Below are positions 1-8,266 of a stretch of 23,254 nucleotides of DNA, piece by piece. The notes under the pieces were generated by a model. That model did no database searches and was not told the DNA's origin. It saw only the letters and a list, made by a program, of their open reading frames with translations. Position numbers and translations under genes: made by a program. The stretch is from a virus, in the IMG/VR virus record IMGVR_UViG_3300008448_000680, positions 1-23,254 of that record, one strand, 5' to 3'. Numbering within the stretch: position 1 is the stretch's first letter; each line of letters starts with the position of its first letter.

Positions 1-3000
1 TAAATGCAGTATCATCTAGTTTCTCGCAAACTGCGTCATTTATAACGACAGCGCAGACAGCAAGTTATGTTTTGCAATCAGTCTCAGCATCATTTGCAAC
101 ATCTGCATTAACAGCATCATATGTTTTACCATTACGACAAGACGTACAGTTAACTGGGTCGCTAACCATATCAGGTTCGACTACACAAATTGGTACTAAC
201 ACGTTACTAGGTAATACTCTCTTATCAGGAAGCCTAACAATTTCAGGATCATCACCTATAGGTTCACCTTTGCCAACTATACAAATATACGGTGATATTA
301 GACAAAGTGGTTATCATAGATTTGATCCTGTAATTACTAACATAGATACATCTGTAACAGCTTCTTATATTTATGTTTCTGGTTCAACCCAAGATTTATA
401 TTTTTCACAAAACAGCCCCGGATATAATAACGTAACTCGCTTACGTTGGTTAGAAGGTAACTTATATACCGGACTTTTACATGGTGGTTTAATTACGACG
501 GCGTCATCTACCATTTATCGAATTTCAAGCGGTAGTGGTATTATAGTAAATTTGAATGCGTCTTTAGCAAATGATCCGTATCCGGTAATACAATTTTTAC
601 AATGGGGGAATTTGTCTGCAAGTATTGCTCCATTGACAGCTTCATATCAACAAGCCTTTGTTGGTATTGACACAACTGGTAACATTTTTGCTCAAGGTAC
701 TCCGTTTAGCAACGGTCAATTTGATAGCATAATTAATATAGGTGGAGTATTTTTTCAAAACCAATCCACAATTAATGGTGTTAAAACACAACCTTCTGTA
801 GCATATGGTTTTGAACAACAGCAAAATGTATTTAATAGAGCATTTGGACCTTTAAAGTTATCCGGATATACTTTAGCACCTAGTGGTTCTTCAACTGGTA
901 GTCTTATAGTAGCTAGCGGTACAGCATATGCCCCTGGGTCTAATTATGCTGTAGATCCAAACGAACCTTACTATACTGTTGATAATGGAACTAACGTATC
1001 CAAAATTTTCAGATATCATCAATCTGGTTCTACTTGGGTATACAATACAAATGGGGGTGCAGGATTCGCCACAATCAACCCGAGTCAATATTCAAATAAC
1101 GGTACTCTTACAACAGTACAACCTAATGACTGGTCAATTCAACGAGTATTTTGGTTTCCAAACTCAGTTATTAAAGCAATAGTTGTCTATTACGGTAATC
1201 AATCATATTCAACAGAAGCAGACGCTATTGCTAATATTAACATTGAATCGTTTGTCGAAGCACCAAACACATCGGCTAATGCTATTTATTTAGGTGCAAT
1301 AATAATTAGAGGTAATGGTGTATTAACTACTCCTGCTGATTTTACAATTGTTCCTGGGGGACTATTTAGACAAGTAGGAGGATCAGGCGGCGGTGGTTCC
1401 ATAATAACCCAAACATTATCAGGTTTATCAGATGTATCTATTTCAGGACCATTAAATGGACAGCCATTAGTATACAATAATACTTCTGGCAAATGGCAAA
1501 ATTTATCAACATTAACCGCTGATTTAACAGGAAATGCTTCTACTGCTACAAGTGCTTCTTTTGCATCTACGGCTAGTTACATAGTAACCGCTCAAACTGC
1601 TAGCTATGTATTGAATGCAGTATCAGCATCATTTGCAACAGTTGCAAATTCAGTAAATGATCTCAATCAAAATGTATATATATCCGGATCTTTGACGGTA
1701 GTTGGCCCTGCAACATTTTACGGATCAGCTTCATTTGTTAACGTTACTGCATCAAATCTATACGTTAGCGAATCATTTATTTCTGTAAATGTATTTGAAC
1801 CTGTAGAAAGATTTGGTGGATTAAAAGTATATGATTCTGGATCTAGCACAGCAACAGCATCATTAGCTTGGGATTCATTACATAATCATTGGGTATATCA
1901 AAATGTATCGGGCTCAACATACTCCGGAGGAATGCTTTTATCAGGTCCTCGTAATACAGGATCACTAGGAGATGAACCAAATTTAACTAAATGGCGTATA
2001 CCTAGAAGCGATGGTGGTGATCATTTAGATGATTCACAAATATATAGTTCAGGATCTGTAACAATTGTAACTGGTTCACTTACGGTAACTGAAGGTATAA
2101 CCGGTAGTTTGTTTGGAACTGCCACTACTGCTACTACCGCATCGCATGCATTACAATCAAATACTATATTACCATTAGGCGGAGATACACAAACTGGATT
2201 TATATCATATGTAAATTCTACCGGTTCATTTCAATATGTTAAAGGATATCATAGATTTAATATTGATATTGCTTTAGGTGGTGCAACCACAGTAAATTTA
2301 ACCGGAAGTTTAATTGCATCGAGCATAACCGGGTCATTGCAAGGTACTGCATCTAATGCTGTATCAGCATCATGGGCACCGGCAGGCGGTTCTAATAGCT
2401 ATATACAATTTAATGATAGTGGTTCATTTGGAGGTAGTGATAGTTTATATTTTAATAGAACTATAGCATCATTAGCAAATGGTAAAGGCGTAAAAGTAAA
2501 GGGACAATGGTCACACGCTCAAGGAGATGCTACTACTGCAATTGGTAGACTTTCACACGCAGAAGGCTCACAAACAACAACAGGTATGTCTGCATATTCA
2601 TGTAGTATTAACGCCGGCGTTGTAGAAATTGATGCTACACTAGGTGATTTAACTTCAACATATGCCGATGGTACAACAATATGGTGGGGCGATATTGCTG
2701 CTGTTGGTAATGGAATTACAAAAGGTATTGTTACTGGTAGCATGTTTAATGGTACCAATACAGTATTCCAACTTTTAAATGATAATTCAACAACGATAGC
2801 AGCTGCTGGTATTGTAGATAAAAGTGGAAACGTAGCTGATCAATTGGGCGGAACATATGCTCACGCAGAAGGATCTTCGGCAAGTGCAATTGGTGACGCT
2901 TCACACGCAGAAGGAGAAGGAAATTCAGCATATGGCTATGCTTCACACGCAGAAGGAGCTAGTGTTGTATCAATTGGTCAATATTCGCACGCCGAAGGAG

Positions 3001-3944
3001 AAGGAAATTCAGCATATGGCTATGCTTCACACGCAGAAGGAGCTAGTGTTGTATCAATTGGTCAATATTCGCACGCCGAAGGAGGCAGTACTACGAGTGG
3101 TTATAATGCATATAGCACAGTTAATATTGCTGCAGGAGTAATAACATTTGCAAGTTATTATGGAGATTTATCTGCAACGTTCACACCAGGTACCGTAATT
3201 TACGTTGAAGATGCTACTCAATACGCAGTACTAATACATGAAGTTGCTAGTGTTAGCATTAACGGAAACGGCGAAACGGAAGTAACACTAGTTGATACTA
3301 CATATGACCCACAAGCTGCAAATTATGTAGGAGTACAAGGACAATCACAACCAACTTATGCAGATCAAACAATTGGTAACTCATCACATGCTGAAGGAGA
3401 ATCAACAATTACATTGGGGTATGGTTCACACGCAGCCGGCATCGGCACAATTACCCATGGTTATTATCAATCCGTAGTAGGACGATACAACGCTCCAGTA
3501 CCTCAATCAAGTTCATTTGTGATTGGAGATGGTGCTGATTCGGCTAATTTGCATAATTTGCTTGTAGCAGGTAATGGTGTAGTAACTATATCGGGTTCAT
3601 TAACAGTGTCCGGTTCATCAACATTCCGAAATATTGGTTTAGCTGAATTCACCGGAAGTGTTGTAGCAGATGCCGTTACTGGTTCATTCACTGGGTCATT
3701 CGTCGGAGATGGATCTGGCTTAACAGGAGTAGGTGCAACAGAATACATTCGCAGAAGTGATTATACCAGCTCACTCGATCCAAACGTAAATTATCTTTAC
3801 ACAGGATATGCTCCAGTAGGATCTGCAGAGTCTGCCACAGTATGGACATTGTCTCGATTAGCAATATCCGCATCTGGAGATACCATAACACAAGTAACTG
3901 CAAGTGCTGCCTGGACCGATAGATACATTGTTACATATTTATAA
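1..3944 (+). CDS. Large modular tail fibre / receptor-binding protein, 5' end outside window
   Basis: The frame is open from the first bases, so the TTG at 72 is not a real start and about 1313 residues of a longer protein are visible. Order of parts: a TASY/SASF repeat shaft (3-131); a domain at about 500-1340 with the SGSGIIV and QRVFWFPNS...YYGNQSY signatures seen in many phage tail-fibre domains; a glycine-rich linker near 1380; a second TASY/SASF shaft (1531-1650); a block with ERFGGLKVYDSG and KWRIPRSDGG (about 1807-2060); the phage-fibre motif YIQFNDSGSFGG (about 2391-2430); ten SHAEG-type YadA-head-like repeats (2508-3440) closed by QSVVGRYN; and a tip domain with YLYTGYAPVGSAESATVW. 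Composition is rich in Ser, Thr, Gly and Ala, with no membrane segment or enzyme motif. By family knowledge such proteins are trimeric fibres that contact the host surface. Trimer formation and receptor binding are inferred. Confidence 0.9.
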   Translation, partial: NAVSSSFSQTASFITTAQTASYVLQSVSASFATSALTASYVLPLRQDVQLTGSLTISGSTTQIGTNTLLGNTLLSGSLTISGSSPIGSPLPTIQIYGDIRQSGYHRFDPVITNIDTSVTASYIYVSGSTQDLYFSQNSPGYNNVTRLRWLEGNLYTGLLHGGLITTASSTIYRISSGSGIIVNLNASLANDPYPVIQFLQWGNLSASIAPLTASYQQAFVGIDTTGNIFAQGTPFSNGQFDSIINIGGVFFQNQSTINGVKTQPSVAYGFEQQQNVFNRAFGPLKLSGYTLAPSGSSTGSLIVASGTAYAPGSNYAVDPNEPYYTVDNGTNVSKIFRYHQSGSTWVYNTNGGAGFATINPSQYSNNGTLTTVQPNDWSIQRVFWFPNSVIKAIVVYYGNQSYSTEADAIANINIESFVEAPNTSANAIYLGAIIIRGNGVLTTPADFTIVPGGLFRQVGGSGGGGSIITQTLSGLSDVSISGPLNGQPLVYNNTSGKWQNLSTLTADLTGNASTATSASFASTASYIVTAQTASYVLNAVSASFATVANSVNDLNQNVYISGSLTVVGPATFYGSASFVNVTASNLYVSESFISVNVFEPVERFGGLKVYDSGSSTATASLAWDSLHNHWVYQNVSGSTYSGGMLLSGPRNTGSLGDEPNLTKWRIPRSDGGDHLDDSQIYSSGSVTIVTGSLTVTEGITGSLFGTATTATTASHALQSNTILPLGGDTQTGFISYVNSTGSFQYVKGYHRFNIDIALGGATTVNLTGSLIASSITGSLQGTASNAVSASWAPAGGSNSYIQFNDSGSFGGSDSLYFNRTIASLANGKGVKVKGQWSHAQGDATTAIGRLSHAEGSQTTTGMSAYSCSINAGVVEIDATLGDLTSTYADGTTIWWGDIAAVGNGITKGIVTGSMFNGTNTVFQLLNDNSTTIAAAGIVDKSGNVADQLGGTYAHAEGSSASAIGDASHAEGEGNSAYGYASHAEGASVVSIGQYSHAEGEGNSAYGYASHAEGASVVSIGQYSHAEGGSTTSGYNAYSTVNIAAGVITFASYYGDLSATFTPGTVIYVEDATQYAVLIHEVASVSINGNGETEVTLVDTTYDPQAANYVGVQGQSQPTYADQTIGNSSHAEGESTITLGYGSHAAGIGTITHGYYQSVVGRYNAPVPQSSSFVIGDGADSANLHNLLVAGNGVVTISGSLTVSGSSTFRNIGLAEFTGSVVADAVTGSFTGSFVGDGSGLTGVGATEYIRRSDYTSSLDPNVNYLYTGYAPVGSAESATVWTLSRLAISASGDTITQVTASAAWTDRYIVTYL
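2508..3440 (+). repeat. SHAEG repeat region (YadA-head-like) inside the tail fibre
   Basis: Ten copies of the pentad SHAEG, or close variants (SHAQG, AHAEG, SHAAG), occur here. Most adjacent copies are 14 residues apart, the spacing of the YadA/Hep_Hag head repeat, which forms a left-handed trimeric beta-roll in bacterial trimeric adhesins. The array is interrupted twice, at 2583-2855 and 3099-3380, by related non-repeat segments. It is followed by a closing segment QSVVGRYN and FVIGDG. Confidence 0.88.
2910..3084 (+). repeat. Perfect 84-bp tandem duplication (28 codons) within the fibre
   Basis: Bases 2910-2993 and 2994-3077 read identically, and the identity continues 7 bases into the next unit. 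Each unit is 28 codons and carries two SHAEG motifs, beginning EGEGNSAYGYASHAEG. There are no synonymous differences between copies, while the neighbouring SHAEG units differ at many third positions. The duplication therefore looks recent. It preserves the reading frame. Confidence 0.95.
3934..3944 (+). promoter_or_regulatory. Candidate late promoter motif CATATTTATAA
   Basis: ATATTTAT (3935-3942) overlaps the fibre gene's stop codon and lies 22 bases before the ATG at 3957. It is followed by the ribosome-binding sequence AAAGGAAAG. The same 8-mer lies upstream of several other genes in this window. Promoter function is inferred. Confidence 0.45.
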
Positions 3945-3956
3945 TAAAGGAAAGTT

Positions 3957-4247
3957 ATGCCAATTCAATCCACAAACCCGATCATAGTAGATGGCGTTGA
4001 ATATCCATACTATACTGTAAATCTATCAATTTCGCCTTTAGTTCGAGAAACCGAAGTTGGTGCAAGTGTAGCAATGCGTTTAACACCTTACCGAGAAACA
4101 CAAGAAGGTACATTAGATGTTTTACAAGGACATGATCGACCTGTGGTGTATTTGGATGTATTTGCCTCTGAGGATATGCCTGCTGAAAACGCAGCATATC
4201 AAATACTTGCAACAATTCAACAATACGTAACGGAGAAAGGATTGTAA
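3957..4247 (+). CDS. Small hypothetical protein between fibre and adhesin genes
   Basis: This is a 96-residue protein I do not recognise. It starts at an ATG with a good ribosome-binding site, AAAGGAAAG, ending about 4 bases upstream, and its TAA is directly followed by the ATG of the next gene, so it is probably co-transcribed and translationally linked with the first beta-helix protein. It has no signal peptide, membrane segment or Cys. Alternating hydrophobic residues (VDGVEYPYYTVNLSIS and RPVVYLDVF) suggest beta strands, and a helical C-terminus follows (ENAAYQILATIQQYV). Its position suggests a virion or fibre-assembly accessory role. That is only a context argument. Confidence 0.75.
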   Translation: MPIQSTNPIIVDGVEYPYYTVNLSISPLVRETEVGASVAMRLTPYRETQEGTLDVLQGHDRPVVYLDVFASEDMPAENAAYQILATIQQYVTEKGL

Positions 4248-5696
4248 ATGCCAAATAGATGGCCCATCGCATCAGGTAATTGGAGTAACGCTGCAATTTG
4301 GAGCGGATCACTTATTCCTACTGCATCTGATGATGTATTTGCTAATAATCGAATAATTACAGTAGATCAAAATATATCTGTTAGATCATTACAAAATTCT
4401 CCAACAGGTTCCGTATTAGGCGATGGTACATTTATTTCAACTAACGGAATTAGTATTACTAGTTCAAGAGGTATTTTTTCCGCATCGGGTACATTATTTA
4501 TAGTAACTGGATCTGATTCTGTATCATTTAGTTCATCTTTTTTTACTACTGGTTCGATAAGTAGAACTGGATCTCTAGTAATAAATTCAACAGGTACTAT
4601 TACAATTATAGGAGATATAACTGCATCTGGCGCACCTAATAGTAGTACTATAGTCATGAACGTTCCTGGTACTTTAATCATTACTGGTAGTTTATTAAAT
4701 AATGGACCAGCAACGGGTGCAACAAATGCTCATGGTGTGTTTTTAATAACCGGGTCGTTATGTTCAATATCTGGTTCCTTAAATGGAACGGCAGGAACCA
4801 GTACTTTTACTAACCATAACCTAAGAATTTCAGGTAGTTGCCCTGTTATAATTACTGGTTCTATATCAGGTGGACGAAGCCAATCTGTTTATAACCAATT
4901 AAACCCCCAAACAGTAAATATATTAGGGAACTGCACTGTAGTTTGGACCGGTGGTTCATCTACAATTACTATACAACATTCAGCAGTAGGTTCTATGAAT
5001 ATAATAGGTAATTTATATGCAAACGGTGCTGGGGCTGTTATTACAAATTCCGGAGTAGGTATATTAAATGTATTTGGAAATTTAACCAGTGACCAAGGTG
5101 GAGGAAATCAACCTGCTGTAATAACCAATACTTCTACAGGTACAGTAATAGTTACAGGATCAGTATCCACAGGAACATCAACAGCTGCTATAACATCAAC
5201 AACTGCAGGTACTATTATAGTACGAGGTCCCATATCTTCTAGCACAACAGCTGTTGGAGTATCATCAACCTCAACTACCGCAACAAACCTATTCACAGGT
5301 CCATTCTACAATACAGGTTCATATAATGCAGTTTATGCATATCGTATGCAAATGTTAAGCACTTCATCATCTTGGAGATTTGACACAGAAACAGCAGGTG
5401 TAACAAAAACACTATATACTTCAAATCAACTTCCCGGAGTACCTCGACAAACAGATGTACGAAAAGGAACACAATATAATTTTGGATTAACTGGCTCACT
5501 TGAAATGCCTGATCCAACCGTAGTAAAAACGGGAGTTGCTGTAGATAACACAACAGGTTCTGCTATTTTAACAGCACAAGATATGTTTGATATTGCAACA
5601 CAAACATTAACTACCTCGGGTAGTATAGGAAATTTATTAACCGGAGCTTCCACTGTACAAACAACGGGAGCTACCATATCATCATTTAAAGTGTAA
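4248..5696 (+). CDS. Beta-helix tail adhesin-like protein, paralogue 1 of 4 (G8-like N-terminus)
   Basis: 482 residues. The N-terminus (about 1-50) has the pattern SGNWSNAAIWSGSLIPTASDDV followed by ITVDQNI, resembling the W-T-W, P...DDV, VTLD pattern of G8-like domains in surface and extracellular proteins. The middle (about 75-340) is repetitive Ser/Thr/Gly-rich sequence with short strands such as TLIITGSLLNNG and IVTGSV, as expected for a parallel beta-helix. The last about 100 residues are shared with the three following genes: PGVPRQTDVRKG, then GVAVDNTTGSA and SIGNLL. The RBS GGAGAAAGGA overlaps the end of the previous gene. Probable fibre or baseplate appendage binding a host glycan; the ligand is unknown. 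Confidence 0.85.
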   Translation: MPNRWPIASGNWSNAAIWSGSLIPTASDDVFANNRIITVDQNISVRSLQNSPTGSVLGDGTFISTNGISITSSRGIFSASGTLFIVTGSDSVSFSSSFFTTGSISRTGSLVINSTGTITIIGDITASGAPNSSTIVMNVPGTLIITGSLLNNGPATGATNAHGVFLITGSLCSISGSLNGTAGTSTFTNHNLRISGSCPVIITGSISGGRSQSVYNQLNPQTVNILGNCTVVWTGGSSTITIQHSAVGSMNIIGNLYANGAGAVITNSGVGILNVFGNLTSDQGGGNQPAVITNTSTGTVIVTGSVSTGTSTAAITSTTAGTIIVRGPISSSTTAVGVSSTSTTATNLFTGPFYNTGSYNAVYAYRMQMLSTSSSWRFDTETAGVTKTLYTSNQLPGVPRQTDVRKGTQYNFGLTGSLEMPDPTVVKTGVAVDNTTGSAILTAQDMFDIATQTLTTSGSIGNLLTGASTVQTTGATISSFKV

Positions 5697-5697
5697 T

Positions 5698-6942
5698 ATG
5701 GCTACAATAACATCGACAGCAACCGGAAATTGGTCAGCAACTGGAACATGGGTTGGTGGAGTAGTTCCTACATCAGTAGATGATGTTGTTATTGGAGCTA
5801 ATCACACAGTAACATTAGATATTGATGCTACTATAATATCATTAACCGGAGCTGCAAATACTACTAGTAATTTAGCTATTACTACAAATAGAACATTAAC
5901 ATGTACAGCAACAAATGGTATAATAGCAAAATCTATTAATTCTGGAGGTGGTTTAGTTAGAATAACAGGAGTTGGTATAATAGTAACTATAAATTCAAAT
6001 TTAACTGGGGCATCTGGTGGTGGTGGAGGAACATTTGCAGTATCTGTTAATAGTGTAAGTACTGTAAATATTAATGGAGAATTATCAAATCCCCTTTTTA
6101 ATAGTGGTGGAGTAAATGCTCCCTTAAATATAGGTGCGGCTGCAACTGTAAATATTATAGGAAATGTTACCGGAGGTACTAATGCAGCTGCTCCCTCAGC
6201 TAATGCTATTTATGCTAACTCATCATGTATTTTAAACATATTAGGAAATATATCAGGGGGCACATTTGGTACTGGTGGAACGGCAATAACTAATACAACC
6301 TCAGCATGTACTATAAATATAACAGGAAGTTGCATCTCCCGAATTGCCCCGGCTATTAGTAGTACACAAGCTAGCACAATAAATATATCAGGTTCTATAA
6401 TAACAGGAACAGGTGCATCTGCAATTACATTATCTGGTGCTAGTATCTTAAAAATTAATGGACCTATTTCATCCAGCACATCATTTCCAGGTGTACAATC
6501 AACTAGTGCAACTGCTATTAATGCATTTACAGGGCCATTTTATAATGTAAATAATCGAAATGCAGTATACGCAGTTAATCTTCAACTACTTTCAGGTTCA
6601 ACCCCAACATGGACCTTTGACACAGAAACAGCCCAAGAACAAAGAACCTTATATACACAAAATTATCCGGGGAATTTCCCATCTGCCTCAAACGTAAGAC
6701 AAGGAACCATATTTGGAGATACAAATCAATTCACAGGAACAGTAGCAATACCTTCTACCGGTTCTGTACTTAAAGGAGTACCTGTAGACAATACAACAGG
6801 TTCTGCTTCATTTGACGTACAAAGTGTATGGGGTATAGATACAAATAATTTAACAACAACAGGAAGCTTAGGAGCACGTTTACGTAATGTTGCAACAGTT
6901 GCAACAGATGCTTCTGCAATAGCTTCAAAAGGAAATTTATAG
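5698..6942 (+). CDS. Beta-helix tail adhesin-like protein, paralogue 2 of 4
   Basis: 414 residues, starting one base after the preceding stop codon and without a convincing ribosome-binding site, so translation is probably coupled to the upstream gene. The N-terminus (ATGNWSATGTWVGGVVPTSVDDVV, then TVTLDIDAT) matches the G8-like pattern of its neighbours but is the most divergent of the four. The body carries repeated turns of the INIxG type (VNIIGNVTGG, LNILGNISGG, INITGSC, INISGSI). The C-terminal module with NVRQGTIFGD, GVPVDNTTGSA and SLGARL is shared with the other three. Likely a surface-exposed virion protein. There is no catalytic motif suggesting a depolymerase. Confidence 0.84.
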   Translation: MATITSTATGNWSATGTWVGGVVPTSVDDVVIGANHTVTLDIDATIISLTGAANTTSNLAITTNRTLTCTATNGIIAKSINSGGGLVRITGVGIIVTINSNLTGASGGGGGTFAVSVNSVSTVNINGELSNPLFNSGGVNAPLNIGAAATVNIIGNVTGGTNAAAPSANAIYANSSCILNILGNISGGTFGTGGTAITNTTSACTINITGSCISRIAPAISSTQASTINISGSIITGTGASAITLSGASILKINGPISSSTSFPGVQSTSATAINAFTGPFYNVNNRNAVYAVNLQLLSGSTPTWTFDTETAQEQRTLYTQNYPGNFPSASNVRQGTIFGDTNQFTGTVAIPSTGSVLKGVPVDNTTGSASFDVQSVWGIDTNNLTTTGSLGARLRNVATVATDASAIASKGNL

Positions 6943-6945
6943 AAT

Positions 6946-8265
6946 ATGCCAGTAAGATACGCAGTAGCATCAGGTAATTGGAGTAGTTTAGCTACTTGGA
7001 ATGGTGGTTTAACTTTACCTACTGCATCTGATGATGTGTTTACAAATACATATACTGTAACTATAGATCAGAATATTAATGTTTCTAGTATTAGTAACAG
7101 AGCATCTGGTAGTGCAGTAGTGGGAGGGAATTATATTTCAACAAACGGTATATCTATTACTGCCTCTAGAACAACTGCAGGAATTGTATCAGCTAATTCA
7201 TCTGCTGTATTAATTGTCACCGGTTCGCACGTAGTATACATTTCTTCTAGTATACAAGGCGGCGATGTTCTTAATGGATATGGCGTTCGTGTTACTAATG
7301 GTGGAACTATATATGTTACGGGTAGTGTTTCTTCTGGAGTAGCTGGCGGAGGTTCTACTGATAATTATGGAATACTAATAACTACAGGTAGTGCTTTTAT
7401 ACAAGGAAATTTAAGAACAAATGGCGATGTAGGAAATTCAGCTGGTGCTTGTGTGTTTATCAATAACGGTACTGCTAGTATTGCTGGGAATTTATACTCA
7501 GCTACAAACCATGCACCGATTGCTATAGGTGCAGGAAATGCTCAAGTTAATTTTTCCGGAAGTGCATTTATTTTAGGTACAAGTACAGGTAATATGCAAG
7601 TACAAACAAGAGGAGCAAACACGGGTGTTTTAAACTATATAGGTCCTGTTATTGGGAACAACAATGCAGGTATTGGTTTAGGTGCAGGTACAATGACTGT
7701 AAATATTACTGGAAGTGTTTATTCAGTTGGCGCATCATCAGGTATTTCATCAACAGTAGCCAGTACAATTAACATTAATGGTCTAATTACAGCAAATAAC
7801 AATGCTCCCGGCGTATCATCAACTTCAACCTCAGCAACAGTACGCGTTACAGGACCATTAATTACATCTCAAAACAATATCAACCCAGTATATTCGCCTA
7901 AAATACAACTTATATCAACTTCAACTCCAACATATACACTAGAAACAGATACATTTCCTAGAGAAGTTACATTTTACGATACGTCATTTACTTCTAGTTT
8001 ACCTACCCAAACCAATGTACGAAGTGGAAGTTTATATGGTGGATCAAATGAATTTTCTGGTTCAATGGCAGTACCTTCAACAAGTTCCGTACGTTACGGA
8101 GTACCCGTGGATAATGCAACAGGTTCTGCTACATTGACCCCACAAGACATTTTGAATTATGCAACACAAAATTTAACAGGTTCCAATTCAATTGGAGCTC
8201 GTTTAAAAAATATAGCAACAGTACAAACCACAGCAGCAACTATTGCTGCCTTTAAAGGAAAATAA
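6946..8265 (+). CDS. Beta-helix tail adhesin-like protein, paralogue 3 of 4
   Basis: 439 residues. The start ATG at 6946 is supported by AAAAGGAAA about 13 bases upstream and by alignment of its first residues (VASGNWSSLATWNGG, PTASDDVF, VTIDQNI) with paralogues 1 and 4. A parallel-beta-helix-like middle (about 60-320) is rich in short VTGS/ITGS strands. The final third repeats the shared module: TNVRSGSLYGGSNEFSG, GVPVDNATGSA and SIGARLKN. It overlaps nothing and is spaced 3 bases after the previous stop. Function is inferred from architecture and position between fibre and sheath genes. Confidence 0.85.
   Translation: MPVRYAVASGNWSSLATWNGGLTLPTASDDVFTNTYTVTIDQNINVSSISNRASGSAVVGGNYISTNGISITASRTTAGIVSANSSAVLIVTGSHVVYISSSIQGGDVLNGYGVRVTNGGTIYVTGSVSSGVAGGGSTDNYGILITTGSAFIQGNLRTNGDVGNSAGACVFINNGTASIAGNLYSATNHAPIAIGAGNAQVNFSGSAFILGTSTGNMQVQTRGANTGVLNYIGPVIGNNNAGIGLGAGTMTVNITGSVYSVGASSGISSTVASTININGLITANNNAPGVSSTSTSATVRVTGPLITSQNNINPVYSPKIQLISTSTPTYTLETDTFPREVTFYDTSFTSSLPTQTNVRSGSLYGGSNEFSGSMAVPSTSSVRYGVPVDNATGSATLTPQDILNYATQNLTGSNSIGARLKNIATVQTTAATIAAFKGK
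8254..8260 (+). promoter_or_regulatory. Ribosome-binding site AAAGGAA that fixes the start of adhesin paralogue 4
   Basis: AAAGGAA lies at the very end of paralogue 3, 6 bases before the ATG at 8267. It decides against the in-frame upstream candidate start at 8243, which would lie inside the preceding gene and add eight residues absent from the otherwise identical N-terminus of paralogue 1. Confidence 0.8.
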
Positions 8266-8266
8266 T

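Noticed and set aside
72-74. TTG as the start of the large fibre gene
   Set aside because: The frame is open to the first bases of the window and the upstream codons continue the same TASY/SASF repeat pattern, so the gene begins before the window.
2910-3084. Direct repeats as a CRISPR array
   Set aside because: The repeats are contiguous coding units without spacers and lie in frame inside the fibre gene.
2857-3141. 94-codon + strand frame inside the fibre's repeat region
   Set aside because: It is an out-of-frame reading of the SHAEG repeats (repeated HTQKE/RTPKE), with no start signal.
3982-4311. 109-codon minus-strand frame
   Set aside because: It overlaps two well-supported + strand genes and has no recognisable protein features.
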